Assembly (NCBI GenBank): GCA_013396655.1
Contig: WBMV01002651.1
Location: 496,001-560,000, forward strand
Direction of reading: 5' to 3'
DNA length: 64,000 nt
From: Campylorhamphus procurvoides
Lineage: Eukaryota; Chordata; Aves; Passeriformes; Dendrocolaptidae
Positions 36,760-48,670 of this stretch are shown one piece after another. Position 1 is the first letter of the stretch. The number at the start of each line of letters is the position of its first letter. The translations under genes were made by a program, and so were the position numbers. Below the pieces are notes generated by a model. That model searched no databases, was not told where the DNA came from, and saw only the letters and a program-made list of their open reading frames with translations.

Positions 36760-37400
36760 AGGTACTTACATGTGTACTCAAACCCCTTGATGCCGGTGTA
36801 ACAGCAAAGGAGGAATCACTTTTTTGTTCAACTAGGCTCCTCTTCTGCAAGGACTCCTCTGAGGGATAGGGCTTTTCCCATAAGACTGGTTTGCTAAGTC
36901 TCTCTCCTGTGTAGGTTCTCTGTTTCCAACAGAACAGTCCCCGTGAGAAAGGCTCTCCTCCTGGGGTGTTCACCATCTCAGTGTGGGGTCTGTGATTTAG
37001 CAAGGATAGGTTTTGGATGTCTTTTCATTTCTCACAGGTCACTGATCAGTGTTTCTCCTTCATGGACACTTGTTTTCATTTCACCACAGATCTGTGACCC
37101 CCACCTGATGCCTGACCAGGAGAGCCTGGTGTGTTACTTTATGGCTGAGACAATTCTTAAGTGTTTCTTCCATTTCAAATATTTATACAGCATCTCAGTG
37201 AATTCACAGGTGAATTTCTTTATGCTGTCTTGGGCAGTGTCTCCATCTCCTCTACAAAGGCTGTTTATACAAAGTTCCTTCTTTGGGGAGATCTGCTGAT
37301 ACTGAGGAAATACTGAGCTCCCTCTACAGGTTTTATTTCAGTTGTAGCATGGATTTGATCTCTCTCCTGTGCAAAGGCTGTTGTGATCAGGGATGCCTTC
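36760..37400 (-). pseudogene. Decayed C2H2 zinc-finger pseudogene
   Basis: On the minus strand several pieces match the C2H2 zinc-finger repeat and its TGEKP-type linker, in more than one frame. At about 37410-37345 the reading HNSLCTGERSNPC has H-x3-(H>C)-TGER-x3-C, exactly the family spacing. At about 37215-37135 IKKFTCEFTEMLYKYLKW followed by KKHLRI resembles a whole finger with one cysteine lost. At about 36925-36890 KQRTYTGER resembles the common linker HQRTHTGER. Near 36975-36950 there is HRPHTE followed by GGEPFS. Two of the intervals are close to 84 bp, one finger. Frame changes, stops and lost Cys/His show it is broken. Related short pieces may extend to about 37760. No KRAB, SCAN or BTB domain was seen. 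Confidence 0.55.
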
Positions 37401-40400
37401 GTGAATACTTTGCATGCTAAACTGTTTTATCTGATTCCTCCTTGGAGAGCATCTTGGCTGCTCCTCAGAGCTGTATTCACTCTGACAGACTTCCCAATAC
37501 CATACCCTGGGGAATTTTAATTTTCAATTGCCTTGGTAATCCATGTATATGTGTTTTAATTCCATGAAAATTTCCTCTTGTATGTCCTTGTCCTTCTTGC
37601 TCAGTGTATGCAGACAGTGAAGAACCCAGATTTCCATCAAGTGCCAGACAAAGGAACTGCAAAAACATCTGTGTCCTGAAAGTCTTCCTCCAGACCTTGC
37701 CCACTCACTTATGCAAACCCACAAAGGCTTCTGTGTTGCACAACAGGCTCCAGAAGAATCCGCACAGCAGTCTCCAAATGAGATAAGAAGAAACAGGACT
37801 GAATTCCACCTGCAGATGAAGTGTCAGGAAGAAAAAATAATAATATTACTGCTACAAAGTATTTCTAATCATTAGAAAAACAGTAGGAGGCTGAAAAAAT
37901 TTGACTGAGTTTCTGATGCAAAAGGAGAAAGCAGCCATAGGAGAACCAGAAGTCCTTCCTCACGTCATCAGGGTATCACTTTCATGGTCTGCAGATTCTG
38001 TAGTCAGACTCTGGGAATCTGATCTTCCTAGCCAGTTGTCACAATTAATTTATTCCCACAGTTTCACTTTTAAGGCAATGTCTTAGCAGCCAAACAAGGC
38101 AGCCTAGTTTCCATGGAGTGGCTCTTAAAGGGGTAAAACCCAGTTTTGGTAATTTGCTGAGAATCGCTTGCGTGGAGGCAGAGCTGAGGGAGGACAGATT
38201 CCTTTGGGTTTCCAATAGGAGAAAAGGAGGTCTGGAAAGGGCTGTGGCCATTACCAGCAGTTATCCTGTAGTGCTGTTTATGCAGCCTGATTAGCTGTAA
38301 AATTTTGGGCAGTGACTTTTTGGGACTATTAACCTTTGATATCTAAAATGTTAACTTGAGCTAAATGCTTAAGTGCCTTTGATGGATGATGGAGGAAACA
38401 GGCAAAATTGGATCAGATTAAAAGTGTACACTGCAAAATGTCCAAGGTCTGTTGAATGAATACCAGTTGCTGCAATTTTCACCTGTAGAGAGTCCACCTT
38501 TGGTTAGAAAGTAAAAAAGCCCACTCTGGCTGTGACATAGCCCATGTCTCTTTATATTTCTAAAGATGTCAGAGAATGAATGTTCTGTTCTCTGGGCTTT
38601 TGGTGTAGCTGTTGAGCATGATTGGTCATCTGACCAACTCTGAATGATTATTGAAGCATTTAAAAGAACAGTTTATGGAAAATGAGATGTTCTGATGAAG
38701 AACACCCTTAGGACAGAGAGCTGACATAAACTGAACAAGCAGCCCAGCTCAGTCTTACCAAGCTGTGCCAGGCACATGTAACCCCACAGGGTTGTTAAAG
38801 TCACGATCAGGAGAGCTGTGGCCTGGGGTTATTAAACAAGCCTAATGCAAGGTGAAATACGGTGTCAAACCAGGAATCCAGTACACCATAACAAGACTGT
38901 GTTAGAGAGACAGAGACAGATCCACTCCAGCCCTACTTTCACTTGTTTATCAATTGTAAACATGGAGCTGAAATTTTTCTTAGTTTCTCAACCCTTCACT
39001 CCCTGCCCCCACTTTGCTTCCCTGTCCTTCTCTTCTGGTTCTTTTCCTTGGTACAGAAAGGCCACTGAGGGGCTGAACAGATGGAACTTGTCTCACCTTT
39101 TCTGGTCTGTTCAGTCCTTCTGTGGTTTAAAAACAGGTGTTCAATGATGAACCTGACATAGACCTCCCATCAAAGCCAAGTTTCTGTGTAAGTTCAGGCA
39201 GACCCCTACCTACACTACCCTGCCCCTGCCCAAATCCTGCAATAGGTTGGGTATCTCCCTCTGAGCTGCATGTTCCCTGGCACAGACAGTTTGTGTAGAG
39301 TAACCACAGGATCCTGTTTGTGTATTTCTCACCCTCCTGTAGTCTCTGCTGCTGGACACAGGCCTGGGCAGTAGTCACTGGAGTCATTTCTAAGGCACCT
39401 TCATTTGAGGTTGTCCCAGGCAGTGCAGACACCTTTGGAACAGCTGCCAAAATTCATCAGGCAAGGAGAAAACAATAAGACTGCCTTAAATGTCATGAGA
39501 GACAAAACCATAGGGTGATTTTTTCACTTAATCTTTATTCTGTCTTTTGTATTGCCCTCACTGAACCTTATGGAAAATGTAGGAATTCTGCACACTTTAA
39601 AATCAGGCCACTTTATTTTAGGTTATAGACACATAGGCTGAAATATATGCCTCTAAATTCTGAATAAATCTAAAACCTTCTGCATTCAAGGAAAGTGTTC
39701 TTGTCCACTTTTTTTTTTAACTGAAAATGCAGTTTGCAAAAAATTGAGCTACAGTAAAAACCATGAAGAAGTTCGAAACATAGTAGAGAAATATAAATAT
39801 GTTTCCCAGAAAGGTTTTCTTTGTTTTGAAAAAATATTTAAGTTTTATTGGTATTTAATAAGCCTAAGTGAAACTCTTTCTATGAAGTGAAGTTCCATGA
39901 AACTCAGGTGAAGTTTTTTCCTTTTTGGGAGATTTAACCTACATCTTCAGGCAAATTTCTCCTTGAATTTCTCTTGGAATTTTTTGCTACCTTCTCTTTA
40001 AACAATTTGTCTTTTTTCTGTAGTCCTCCTGGTCCTTCATAGCATTCAATGTAAAAGAATTGAATTTGATCTCATTTCAGTGAACATCCATCTTAAAAAA
40101 TTTTCTGGCACTTCTCAAGATATCCTCAAAATCCTATTTCATGGATAACACATAATTGTTACTTCTTACTTTCATTATTTTTTCCTTCCTCCAGATCAGT
40201 AGCCCTTTCTGTTCTGTTTCTTTGAATCCCCTCTGGCTTCCTCAACTGCACTGGTTCCCTCCCTGCACAATTTCAGGTTCTTTCTCCTTTTTCCTTTCCT
40301 TCTTTGCATTGTGTCACAGTTCTTTTCTACTCTTAACTTGTAAACTTGCCACCTTTTACTTCATCTGTGGCAAAAAGGGTAAAGAGAATGGATTAGCTCA

Positions 40401-43400
40401 GTTGGTTGAAGATAGATTCCTCTTAATTGCAGAGGGAAAACAGTGTTTGTTTTGTTTGAAAAAGTAGTGCCAGGTTAAAAACTGTCCCTTGGCAGCTGGA
40501 GGGGAATTCAGGTGACAATAGTCTTCTGTGTCAGTGGATGTTGTCTAATTTCTGTCTGTGCTCAAGGGAGAAAAATGAGCAATTCTACTAATCCTGAAGG
40601 AAATATCTAAAACAGATGATGAAGGGCCCCAAGTTTAACTAGTGTTAATGTCTGGAGTTTTGTGAGATCATATCACCTCAGCAGTCTTTAACTGTCTTAT
40701 AGAGAGGCTGTATTCTAGAGGAAATATTTCAACTCGTAACTTCAACAGCATTTCAGCAGATACAAATACCTTCTTACTGGTTGCCTGTTGCTCAGTGTTT
40801 GAATTTCTCTCAGGCTAGACAAACAGTTTTATTTTGCCTAAGGTAAATCTCTGTGTGCAGCTCTGGTGCACGCTAGTGCAGTGCTCTAATGCCATCCAAG
40901 ATGTTGTTGCTCTTCCTCCCTGCACATAGAGTTCATTTCCTTCACCCTCTGTCTGAACTTTGTACAGATCAAATCACAGTGCTGTCTGCTTCAGATTCAC
41001 CATCCCTGGTTCCTACAAAAATAATATTTTGAGGCAAAGTTCACTCAAAATGTAGCACTGAGACATTTTTATGGAAATTGTCAAAACCACTATGGGGCTC
41101 TTCCCTGCAGGACACAGCTTAAAAGCCCATGTTATGCCAGAGCTTTCAGACAGGTACTTCTCGTGCATAATGCTGCTTGGTGAAAAGGGCATTAAAGCCA
41201 CTAGAGGAAAGGCAGAAGCTGAAACAAATTCTGTCCAGGTGGAGTATGAAGGAGCCCCACTGGTTTTATATGTTTTAAACAGGGTTTAGCTAAATACTGC
41301 TGGAGGAAATGGGTTCCTTAGGGTGGCTGAATAAAATCAATTGAACTCTTACTTCTTTAGCTGAAGGGACAGTAGGCAATAAGCTGGTTACTGATGGCAG
41401 GGAAAAGAAAATGCAGGTAAATATGAATTACACTTTTGTCTTAAAATTTGAAGCTGTGCAGTTTGCACTTGCCTTTTCTATTACTTGGAGTTCCCTGTAA
41501 TTAATCTGCTTTCAAAAAAAAACCCCAAACAGTTTATTGTTGCTAGGCATGAAGAGCATCTACAGGGAGCTACTAAAGTAACACCTGTGTTCCTGGCAAA
41601 GTCTGAAGCTAGCAAGAAATACATTTTCCAGCTCAGCCACTGACTTGTTGAATAAGCATGGGGAAATGAAGCTGAAGAGAGGTTAAGTAGGGATAAAATA
41701 CACTTGTAAAGCTCTTGAGAGCTGTCTAAATGCTAATAGTAGGTTGCTGCATAACCTGTGGCTTAGATGGCTGCCTCTTGCTTTCAGCCTGCCACCACCA
41801 TGTGAGTGAGCATCTCATCTCTGCTCAGGGACCAGCTGAATAGACTCTTGCCCCCAGATGCTGTTTTCTGCCTTGAGTATTAAGACTGGAAAAGCAAAAT
41901 CTTTTTTGGAAAAAACTGCCTTTTGGACAGCAGAGTGCATCTCCTGCCAGAATCTCATGATACACATTACCTTACTGGCCCAGTATGGTGGTTTCTTCTC
42001 TAGAGGAGTTGGGGAAGCTGTTTTAACTAAAGCTGACCAGAGGAAACAGGCTTCTCAGGGTCTACAAGTGTCTGTATTGCTCCTGGCTCTGTCTGTGAAC
42101 AGCTGTAACCTCTCTGTTTTCTAGAACGGCTACTGTAGTTTAGAGGAGTGAGACTGGAAAGTCACATTTCAGTGTGGACCCAGACATGGACTGACAAATG
42201 CTGAAGACTGTTTTACTTTACCTGGTCATTGTGTCCCTCTTGAGTATGATGCTGGATGAGCTGGTGATCCCTTTGGATCTCTAGGGCTAGATGGATGAAC
42301 CAAAGACATTTGTGTTTGTTTCTTTCTTAAATGCCCACGGAAAACTCATAGCAAGCCCCAGAGTAAACACTTACACTGTGAACAATGAAGGCTTATTCCT
42401 TTTATCAGGCAGGAATTTGGAAAAAATTGCATATTTGTCCAGACTGGCATATATCTGGTAAGCTCTGGACACATCTTTAGCACACTTGTCAGATGTCTGT
42501 GCTCTGTAAGGACAGCAAAGCTAAAACTTGCAGTAAACATCAGACAGCCTCTGGGTATAAAGTGTGAGCTGTTAGTGCTTAAATCCCCACATCCTAAAAG
42601 CACAGGTTCAATGTGCATGCACAGACCATCTATAGGGTGGAACAGACACATCCCCAAAGCTTTTGATATGTTGTACATGCTTTGCAAAGGGCATATTCAT
42701 GATTTACAAGCAAATGTTTGCAGCAGCTGGCTGTGAAGGGTTATAAGCAGGACAAAGATTGTATGTAGAGACAGCACATTGTGCCACATGATCTGTCAGA
42801 GCTGAACAGGCTTTCTGGGGCATGAGCCCTTCTGGAAGTTTGAAATAGAAGAAGGGTCTGCAATAGAGGCAACTGCTCTAGATACTGGCTGAACAACAAC
42901 TGTTCAGTTACTTAGGTATTTACTGATTAGATTATTTCTGGCAAAGAAATAAATGGCACCCAAAAACTATGTGAGATCGCTAGGGGTGTGTGTGTTGGGT
43001 ACCTGTCTGAAGAAGCTGTAACCAGAGCACAGCTGCAGATGGTAACCCCACCTACTGTTCCTAAGATTTCCCTCTTCTAAGGATGCATTGAAGCATATGC
43101 TGAAATGTTGATTGAATCCAGGGATGCAGAATATTGGAAAGGGAAGGTTGCCTTTATTTTTGTGAGAATGAAATCCCTGTATTGTGTAGGGGGACTGAGG
43201 ACAGATGTTTATAATTTCAAATATCTTGACACTCAAGAATTAAGAATACTTATTTCTAGAAACTACTTGAAGGCATTTAACATGTGTAAGAATAGTGTAT
43301 GTTATCCAGAACATGGGGACTCTTGCATTAGGATGCAGATTTCAGCACAGATAATGTGCACATTTATCCAAACCCAATATTTAGTTAAAGGAGTGTGAAA

Positions 43401-46375
43401 ATAACTAATTAGACGTGACTGCCTGTGTCAGCTCATGCCCATCTCAAGTATAGAGAGGACTGATGTTAATTAAGTATCTAAATACCCCTGAGTTTTCTTT
43501 TAGTTTTTAAACCCTTTCTATAAATTCCTTTTTGTGCTTTTGGTATCAGATATTGTTTACTAGCTCCAGGTAAAAACTCTTTAAAAATTATCTGTTTACA
43601 AAATCATATATTGATATTTCTGTATTCTTATCAAGAGGAGAAGAGTACTGTGTATTTGTTCTACTTTATCAGCAGAATCGTAAATCAGCAGCTGCTATTA
43701 AAGCTGAATAAATACACTGACAGTGCTGTGGTGTTTCAGTTTGAAATCAGACTTTAAAGTGTTCAGCTGCTGGTTTTATTATTGAGACCTTGGCTGAATA
43801 GAAATCCTGATGAAAATTTTTATATAGAAAATTCTAGACTCAAGTTCACTAAGTGACACGATCCTCTAATGCCTCTAACTGTACAGAGACAGTCGACAAA
43901 CATATTGCCTATCATCTTGTGGAAACTGAGCATGCACTTAATTTTCATAGTTAATTACTATTGGTAAGTTAGGTGGGATATATGCAAGGAGAGCAAGAAT
44001 TCATTTATGTTAATTTCATCATCAACTTTTTGTTTCCTGCTTCTGTCATTTAGAGATATCTTATCACACGGTACACCTTGTTCCTTGAAGAAGAGGGAAG
44101 GAAGGAATTATAAAGTATCATTCTCTTTAGACCAGTCTTCTTTATCTTCAGGGATGTCACTGGTATCTGATTTTCCTGCCAAGGTTAAGGTCTCTTTAAC
44201 CTTCTTTAAAGGGTGCTGTAACAGTAGGTATCCTTTTATTCACTGATCACTTGGAAACAGTCCTTTTAGGAATCTCCTTATATTAGATTAGTATCATTCA
44301 TTCAGTCTGTTCAAATAATTGCTTGTACAAATTCATGGATTATCTAGGTTGTGTTTCATTGCATGCTTGTGTCTCAAGTCCTTATAAACAAATCTGCTCT
44401 GACAAGAGAGAAGCCAGGAGGCTATTTTTAACACGTCTGAGCAATTGACTCTCTCGGTAGTACTTGGAGGTTATATTTATTTATTTATCTTTTGAGCAGC
44501 CAGGCTGCATCTAAATAGTGAGAACTGGGAGTGCTTCTCCATTAATGTATGGATACATATGCAGGTGGTATCCTGGCTTCATCTTAAGATGATGCTCAAA
44601 TAGACGCCTGCCTTCTTTACCTCTTTAGGTTATCTCACAAGAGAAAGGCCTTTTCTCTGTACAACGGGAATTACCCTCACAATAGGTTTTGAGAGAAGTC
44701 TCTAATCTGCCACAGTCAAGAAATAAATATCAGTATTCAATAACAGTGCTTATAATTATCTATAAGCATTATATATTTCATTCGCTTGTGGTGATTGTTC
44801 TTAATTTGAAAAATTGAAATATTGCTAAAGCCAAGCTGAATATTTCATAGTTTTCAGTCTAATTCTCCCTCATGTAATAATGACACTGAGTTTATCCCAG
44901 CTCATATTCTGTATAAACTGTGGAAGTTTAGATCTTCAGGATCTTCTAAAATTGACAGAACAATGTTGTTTGCTCTCTCCACAGGTCTATACTGCTGTTT
45001 TTTTGGGTAGAACAAAGAACCCCAGAATTTAACCATAGATCTAAAACCAGAGCAGTTGCTTTTACCTGGAAGCTCCTGTATGTTTGCAAATGTCTTGTAC
45101 TTGCATGAAATGTAGAACTAAGCATGGAAAAAGATATTTATAATAAAAGACTGTCTAACTTCATATTATAGAAACAAATATAGGTAGGAAATGTACATAC
45201 ACATGTAAGCAGCTGCTCTCCAGCCATATAAATAGCTATTGAAAGAATGTAAACAAAATTTAGAGTGATATTTAAGTCATGGATTTGGTTCACCTGTGTT
45301 GAATAAATAAGTCTTTCATTGAAATACCATCATTTATACTTACTGTATAAATGCCCAGACTTGCACATTCTTCCCCCTGCCTCTCCTTGAAGCTGGTAAG
45401 ATTATGAGTTTAGCTTGTGGAAAATCTTGACACTTTCAAATTTATCTTAATTGACAATCAAATGAAATATATAATTTATTGGCTTCCCACAGAATGAGAA
45501 AAATTATTCAGAACCATGTAATTGTTTTATTCAGATAACATCAAGATATTATAATGTAAAGTATGTTTTATAATTGTAACATAATAGAATGGTAGTTTGC
45601 ATATTTTACATAGCTAAGCAAAATGAATCACACAAAGCAAGCATTATTTTAATCGTATTTGAAACAATATTTGAAATGAATGAAATTAATTTACGTGCTT
45701 TCTGCAATCACGGTTTTTTTAATTGACACATTCCTTCCTCCATTGGTTTAATTCTGGATAAATTGTCTTGTCTTTTGACCAGTGCTCTCCCTGAAAAAAA
45801 CCCACGAAACATCTTTTCTTGACTAGTGCAATGAGTTGCAGTGGAAGTCACAGGAGAAACATTCAGTTATTTTCTTTGTAATCTTTTGTCATTGGCTGTA
45901 TAAAAAGAGTAGTTTAAGCCCTCCAGGAGTCAAAAAAGCATTAATGATTTGGATTTTAAGTGGGTGTTTTAGTACTTGCAGGTATCCAGCTGAAAAACTG
46001 CCACCCTCATAATAGCATTGGAGCTCTAGGGTCAGAGTTTCTGACTTCAGCATCTTTGGAAATTTGTAGAGGTCTTTGGACTTCCAGACTCCCCAGTCAG
46101 TGGTGGAAGATTACTGGTCTGCCTGCATCTCCACAGAAATAGATTCCTGGATTAATGATCTGTCTCACTTCAGAGAAAAAAAAAAAAGGCTTTTTTTTTT
46201 CTTCTGATTTGTTTCTCCTCTGGATAGCTGTTCAGCAGGAAATTTCAAAATTTCTAAGTTTTATTCTTGTAAATAACTTGCGAAGTGAGTTGCAGAAGTT
46301 GGCTGTTGCTGGGATCTGAGCTCTAATGTTGCCAGACCCAAAGTTCTCATTGGTGTCTGTTGCACACTTTAGGCT
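37401..46375. other. Noncoding DNA, no recognised gene
   Basis: Nine kilobases show no LTR, CR1 or coding domain that I can identify. Frames of up to 118 codons occur (for example 39127-39450 minus, 42346-42687 minus) without family motifs. The start of the interval (37477-37724 minus) may contain further zinc-finger debris, since it has frames with GKVWRKTF and HTRGNFHGIKTHIH, but this is weak. Short poly-T/poly-A runs occur near 46180-46200. Confidence 0.55.
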
Positions 46376-46543
46376 TGTCGTGGGTTTATCTGGTTAGGGT
46401 TTTTTTTTTATATAAGAGGAAGATTGGCGTCTGTTGGAAGCCTCTGGAAGTTTCCCTCCATCCTATAGAGCAGGGCCAATGAGGGCCAGCTCCGAGGAAA
46501 ACTTCCTGCTTTTGAACCATTAAGTTACGCCCCTGCGTGAAAA

Positions 46544-46553
46544 CATATTTAAG
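46544..46553 (+). promoter_or_regulatory. LTR TATA-like promoter motif
   Basis: CATATTTAAG is followed by AAG and a G-rich start region. The same AACATATTTAAGAAG is found in the LTR at 11880-12883 (minus, 12801-12810), which supports it as the conserved core promoter. A TATATAAG at about 46412 is closer to the LTR edge and would leave almost no U3. Confidence 0.5.
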
Positions 46554-46648
46554 AAGTTGTGGCGCAGTTAGAATTCGGCAGCCATGGGTTAACAACATCA
46601 CAACGCAGACATCAAGGTCAGTGCAGGAGGAGAAGAGGAGAAGGAGGG

Positions 46649-46750
46649 GGAGGGACCCCACGGATCAGGGAGTGGACTTAAAACTATTATTCCCTGAATA
46701 CGTTGGTGATGACCATGGTGATTACGAGTTGTCCCCTCGAAGCCCATGGG
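46649..46750 (+). repeat. LTR internal duplicated block, copy A
   Basis: Starting at GGACCCCACGGA, the block includes TTATTCCCTGAATACG and GGTGATGACCATGGTGA and ends at GCCCATGG. It aligns at roughly 70 percent, by eye, to 47209-47312 downstream. The minisatellite lies between the two copies. Confidence 0.65.
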
Positions 46751-46815
46751 ATCCATCGGGGTGCAAAAACCCCCCTGTCGGAGCAGGGGGAGGCATGAAA
46801 GAAGCTGTTACCTCG

Positions 46816-47120
46816 TGGGAGGCCCCCAAAGTGGAGCAAAGTCGTGCAGAGATTTGCAGCCGAGGCCCATAGAGGGAGAGGACCCACGCTCAGCAAGAGG
46901 AGCCCCCAAGGTGGAGCAGAGGCCCTGCAGAGATCTGCAGCCGAAACCCACAAAGGGAGAGGACCGACGCTGAGAAGGAGACCCCCCAAGCTGGAGCAGA
47001 GTCTTGCAGAGATCTGCAGCCGAGACCCACAAAGGGAGAGGACCCACGCTGAGCCGGAGACCCCCCAAGGTGGAGCAAAGCCTTGCAGAGATTTGCAGCT
47101 GAGACCCATGAAGGGAGAAT
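46816..47120 (+). repeat. Minisatellite of ~80-bp units (about four)
   Basis: The motif GCAGAGAT(C/T)TGCAGC starts at 46846, 46927, 47006 and 47085, giving spacings of 81, 79 and 79 bp. Each unit also contains GGAGCA(A/G)AG, ACCCA(C/T) and GGGAGAGGACC(C/G)ACGCT, with 10-15 percent divergence between units. Unit length is not a multiple of three, so different frames stay open by chance across the array. It lies in the R region of the LTR. Confidence 0.88.
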
Positions 47121-47176
47121 CCCATACTAAGTAGGTACAGGCAGTTTTTCATGAGAGACTGCACCCCATGGAATGA

Positions 47177-47210
47177 CCCACGAGAGAGCAGAGGATCTCT
47201 CTCTCGTGGG
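47177..47210 (+). repeat. Perfect 12-bp inverted repeat (hairpin)
   Basis: Arm 47177-47188 (CCCACGAGAGAG) and arm 47199-47210 (CTCTCTCGTGGG) are perfectly complementary, with a 10-nt loop. In an LTR transcript this would fold into a strong stem-loop within R. Confidence 0.8.
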
Positions 47211-47312
47211 GGGGACCCCACGGAGCGCAGGGGAAGGACTCAAAGTTGTAATTCCCCTGTGACCGTGGTGATGACTGTGGTGAAGCGAACTGTCCCCTTT
47301 GCAGCCCACAGG
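47209..47312 (+). repeat. LTR internal duplicated block, copy B
   Basis: This is the counterpart of 46649-46750, with GGACCCCACGGA, GTAATTCCCCTGTGACCG, GGTGATGACTGTGGTGA and GCAGCCCACAGG in the same order. The two copies flank the minisatellite, suggesting that the R region grew by an old tandem duplication. Confidence 0.65.
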
Positions 47313-47521
47313 AAAACCCCCTGAGACAGAACTGTTGATTGAGTTTTGGACTTAGATCTGCGAAAGGCTGACCCAACAACAACTGACTGTAAACCTTCCA
47401 TTCCCCTGTTCCCCGCACCATCAGGGAAAGGAGGGGGCATGGACAGATCGAGGGGTGGTGGTGGTGGGAATGTGTTTCTAACCTGTTTTTATTTCTTAGT
47501 TTTAGTTTTTAGTTTGTTAGT

Positions 47522-47527
47522 AATAAA
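47522..47527 (+). terminator. LTR poly(A) signal AATAAA
   Basis: GTTAGTAATAAATTTAAG is followed about 35 bp later by TTTGCCCGTG. It lies about 190 bp before the LTR end. Context matches the AATAAA of the LTR at 11880-12883. Confidence 0.65.
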
Positions 47528-47715
47528 TTTAAGCATTATTCTAAGTTCTGCTTTGCCCGTGGTATTAATCTAAGCTCCTCTTTCGGTTGTTATCTCTAGT
47601 TGTAAATTACTAGCTGGTTTTCTTTTCTTCCCTCTGGAAGGTGCAAGGGGGTGGGGGGAGGCCTTGAAGGAGTTTTGCTGGACATCAGGCATTTATACGG
47701 GGTCTAACCACGACA

Positions 47716-48309
47716 AGGCTGTGCAAAGTCGCAAGGCAACTACCAGTGGGGAGGTGAAGTGGTGAACTATGAGATTCATTAGTCTAAGAAGTTACAGAAG
47801 AATCCCCTCTTGGTGTGAGGGTGGTAGCTCTGCTGACCACTTCTTGTCTGACTATGGACAGACTGTTTATAGCCAGGAAACATGAAACATCTTTTGTTTC
47901 ACTGAGAACACTCAACTTCTCATTAAAAGATAACAGAATCACAGAAGCAGAAAATTTGGCTCAGGCAACCAGAGATCTCTAACTGCTTTTTCTGAGAGCT
48001 CCTGGAGGCTGGGCAAGCTCTGACAGATGAACAAACTTGATGTCTATCTTCAAACAACATAAGAGCAAGCCAGAGAGTTTAACTTTGTTGTTGGCAATAA
48101 GCAGTAAACAGAACATAATCATGGTTTTAGGAAGATCTCTCATACAACCATATCATATTCACTTAGTAGTATTATAAAGAAACCAAGGCAATCTGAGTAA
48201 GCTGAAACTACCATGAAGGGAAAACAGAACTGCAGAACATGATACATTGAGAGAAAGCTTATTGGTCATTCACTGTCATTCCAGAGGAATGTGCAAACTC
48301 AAATTCTTC
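47716..48309. other. Noncoding DNA between LTR and CR1
   Basis: This is mostly unremarkable sequence after the AGGCT target duplication. The words ACAGAATCACAGAAGCAG at 47934-47951 faintly resemble a CR1 tail on the minus strand, but no CR1 body follows. Confidence 0.5.
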
Positions 48310-48670
48310 AATGATGTGTTCAGTATTTCCATTAATAACTTGAAAAAAAGAATAAGAGAGTACCTTACAGGTACAGAAATCACACTGAAAGATAGCGTTA
48401 GAAATCCAAACTACCTTGAGAGACTAGGGAAAACTCACAGAAAATACATGAGGAAGCTGAGTGTACAAATTGCAATGCTTCTAAAACTCAAGGAAATTGT
48501 TCCATATTTTGGTAGGAAAAAATGCAAGATTGAGCAAGATGCTGGACCAAATAAAGGTGAGATGGGGAAAACTGATGTAGAAAATCACCTTGGGATCTAG
48601 TGATGCACTCACTGAATGTGAGCCAGCAATGCTCTGCTGTTGTGAACAAGATGCAAGAAAACGTATGATC
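48310..48670 (+). mobile_element. Old, diverged CR1 LINE fragment
   Basis: The order of motifs matches the C-terminal part of the CR1 reverse transcriptase frame and the sequence after it. TTCAGTATTTCCATTAATAA corresponds to the FN-I-F-INDL motif. It is followed by a diverged middle section, then TGTGAGCCAGCAATGCTCTG and GTGAACAAGATGCAAG, which correspond to the conserved MSQQC-type region. Divergence is much higher than in the other CR1 copies here, implying an old insertion. A 117-codon open frame at 48247-48600 runs through it and is probably a chance remnant of that reading frame. The piece may belong to the same insertion as 49272-49521. Confidence 0.55.

Larger units (their letters stand above)
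46376..47715 (+). mobile_element. Long solo ERV LTR (1340 bp) with minisatellite
   Basis: A complete LTR is in plus orientation. It begins TGTCGTGG and ends CCACGACA, a perfect 8-bp inverted terminal repeat. It is flanked by identical 5-bp duplications AGGCT (46371-46375 and 47716-47720). A CCAAT box lies at 46476-46480, a TATA-like CATATTTAAG at 46544-46553 and the AATAAA poly(A) signal at 47522-47527. That makes R almost 1 kb long. R contains an ~80-bp minisatellite, a 12-bp-stem hairpin and a duplicated 100-bp block, annotated separately. There is no gag/pol sequence. It appears related to the LTR at 11880-12883. Open frames on both strands here are translations of the minisatellite and not genes. 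Confidence 0.88.

Noticed and set aside
46687..47221. Open frames of 96 to 140 codons on both strands with repeated peptide units
   Set aside because: They are translations of the ~80-bp LTR minisatellite. The unit is not a multiple of three, so successive units appear in different frames, and both strands are open.
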